Assembly: GCA_964533585.1 (NCBI GenBank)
Contig: CAZHMM010000208.1
Coordinates: forward strand, 1-6,060
Direction of reading: 5' to 3'
Length of the DNA stretch: 6,060 nt
Origin: Elioraea sp964533585
GTDB lineage: Bacteria > Pseudomonadota > Alphaproteobacteria > Acetobacterales > Acetobacteraceae
Shown here in pieces: positions 5,717 through 6,060 of the stretch; position 1 is the first letter of the stretch, and every line of letters begins with the position of its first letter. The position numbers and the translations under genes were made by a program. The notes beneath the pieces are model-generated. The model was given only the letters and a program-made list of their open reading frames with translations. It was not told where the DNA came from and ran no database searches.

Positions 5717-5741
5717 AACGCGCCTGCGGCGCGGTCGTTCC
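5717..5741 (-). promoter_or_regulatory. Candidate EcfG (general stress sigma) promoter of the Sel1 lipoprotein gene
   Basis: On the minus strand GGAAC (5741..5737) and CGTT (5720..5717) are 16 bases apart, a perfect match to GGAAC-N16-CGTT. The ATG at 5707 lies 9 bases past CGTT, so the transcript would be leaderless or nearly so. The site is inside the possible longer reading frame that starts at 5749, so the gene could be read both from moeA and from its own stress promoter. Inferred from motif and position. Confidence 0.55.
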
Positions 5742-5754
5742 GCATCCATGGCGG

Positions 5755-6060
5755 TCAGATATCCCTCTCGCCGAGCAGCAGCACCTCCACCGCCTCGCCC
5801 TCGGCCGCCGCCGGCGCGTGCGGCGCGCGCAGGATCAGCGCCTCGGCGCGCGCGAGCCCGGCCATCAGCGAGCTGTCCTGCACCGGGAACGGCGTCGCGA
5901 CCAGCGTGCCGTCCGCCCGCCGCGCGAGGGAGGCGCGCAGATGGTCGGCGCGGTGGTCGTTCGCCTTCAGCGCCGTGCCGGCGAGTGCCCGCACCGGGCG
6001 CCGCGCCTCGCCCGGCAGGCCGGCGAGCCGCTCGATCGCCGGAACGAGGAACAGCAGCCC
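5755..6060 (-). CDS. moeA: MoeA, molybdopterin molybdenumtransferase (C-terminal 101 residues, partial)
   Basis: The reading frame is open to the right edge, so only the C-terminus is visible. MoeA inserts molybdate into adenylylated molybdopterin to make molybdenum cofactor in the cytoplasm. The visible part starts GLLFLVPAIERLAG, then ALKANDHRADHLRASL, a PFPVQDSSLMAGLARAEALI segment (the conserved Q-[DG]-S-x-x-[ML]-x-x-LA-x-A motif of the MoeA C-terminus), PPHAP-like RAPHAP, and the closing GEAVEVLLLG. This is the end of the nucleotide/MPT-binding region and the C-terminal beta-barrel domain IV. The stop is 5 bases from an upstream in-frame start of the lipoprotein, suggesting co-transcription. 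In many alphaproteobacteria moeA is directly followed by lexA; here two genes separate them. No start or upstream neighbour can be seen. Confidence 0.88.
   Translation of the reverse strand, partial: GLLFLVPAIERLAGLPGEARRPVRALAGTALKANDHRADHLRASLARRADGTLVATPFPVQDSSLMAGLARAEALILRAPHAPAAAEGEAVEVLLLGERDI

Overview
The window is very G+C-rich DNA whose genes point to an alphaproteobacterium, probably Rhodospirillales/Acetobacteraceae-like. The evidence is the LexA type, with its alphaproteobacterial N-terminus, long linker and GTTC-N7-GTTC-type operator, together with moeA near lexA and EcfG-type promoter motifs. The family-level placement is inference. Almost all of the sequence is accounted for by ordinary chromosomal genes. 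I see no phage, transposon, CRISPR or defence locus.

Layout from left to right: (1) a tRNA-Ser(UGA) on the minus strand, its 3' end cut by the window edge; (2) a plus-strand outer-membrane beta-barrel protein of the LpxR/DUF2219 lipid A deacylase family; (3) a plus-strand, Tat-exported 5'-nucleotidase of the UshA/CD73 family; (4) minus-strand lexA, tail-to-tail with the nucleotidase and overlapping it by a few bases; (5) a 251-base divergent regulatory region with the lexA promoter and SOS box on one side and the leader of a secreted Gly/His/Asp-rich protein on the other; (6) that plus-strand low-complexity protein; (7) a minus-strand Sel1-repeat lipoprotein with a C-terminal peptidoglycan-binding-like domain; (8) the 3' end of moeA (minus strand), running off the right edge.

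The most useful observation is regulatory. Two perfect matches to GGAAC-N16-CGTT, the promoter consensus of the alphaproteobacterial general stress sigma factor EcfG (ECF15/RpoE2/SigT), lie immediately upstream of the lpxR-like gene and of the Sel1 lipoprotein gene. In each case a start codon lies 9 to 12 bases past the -10 element. A third, two-mismatch version with the same spacing lies upstream of the Gly/His-rich gene. If real, three envelope or secreted proteins of unknown or poorly known role here share a general-stress regulon, interleaved with SOS (lexA) and housekeeping (moeA, tRNA) genes. The Gly/His-rich gene and the lipoprotein gene separate moeA from lexA, which are often adjacent in alphaproteobacteria.

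Functional calls rest on motif recognition by eye; no database search was possible.
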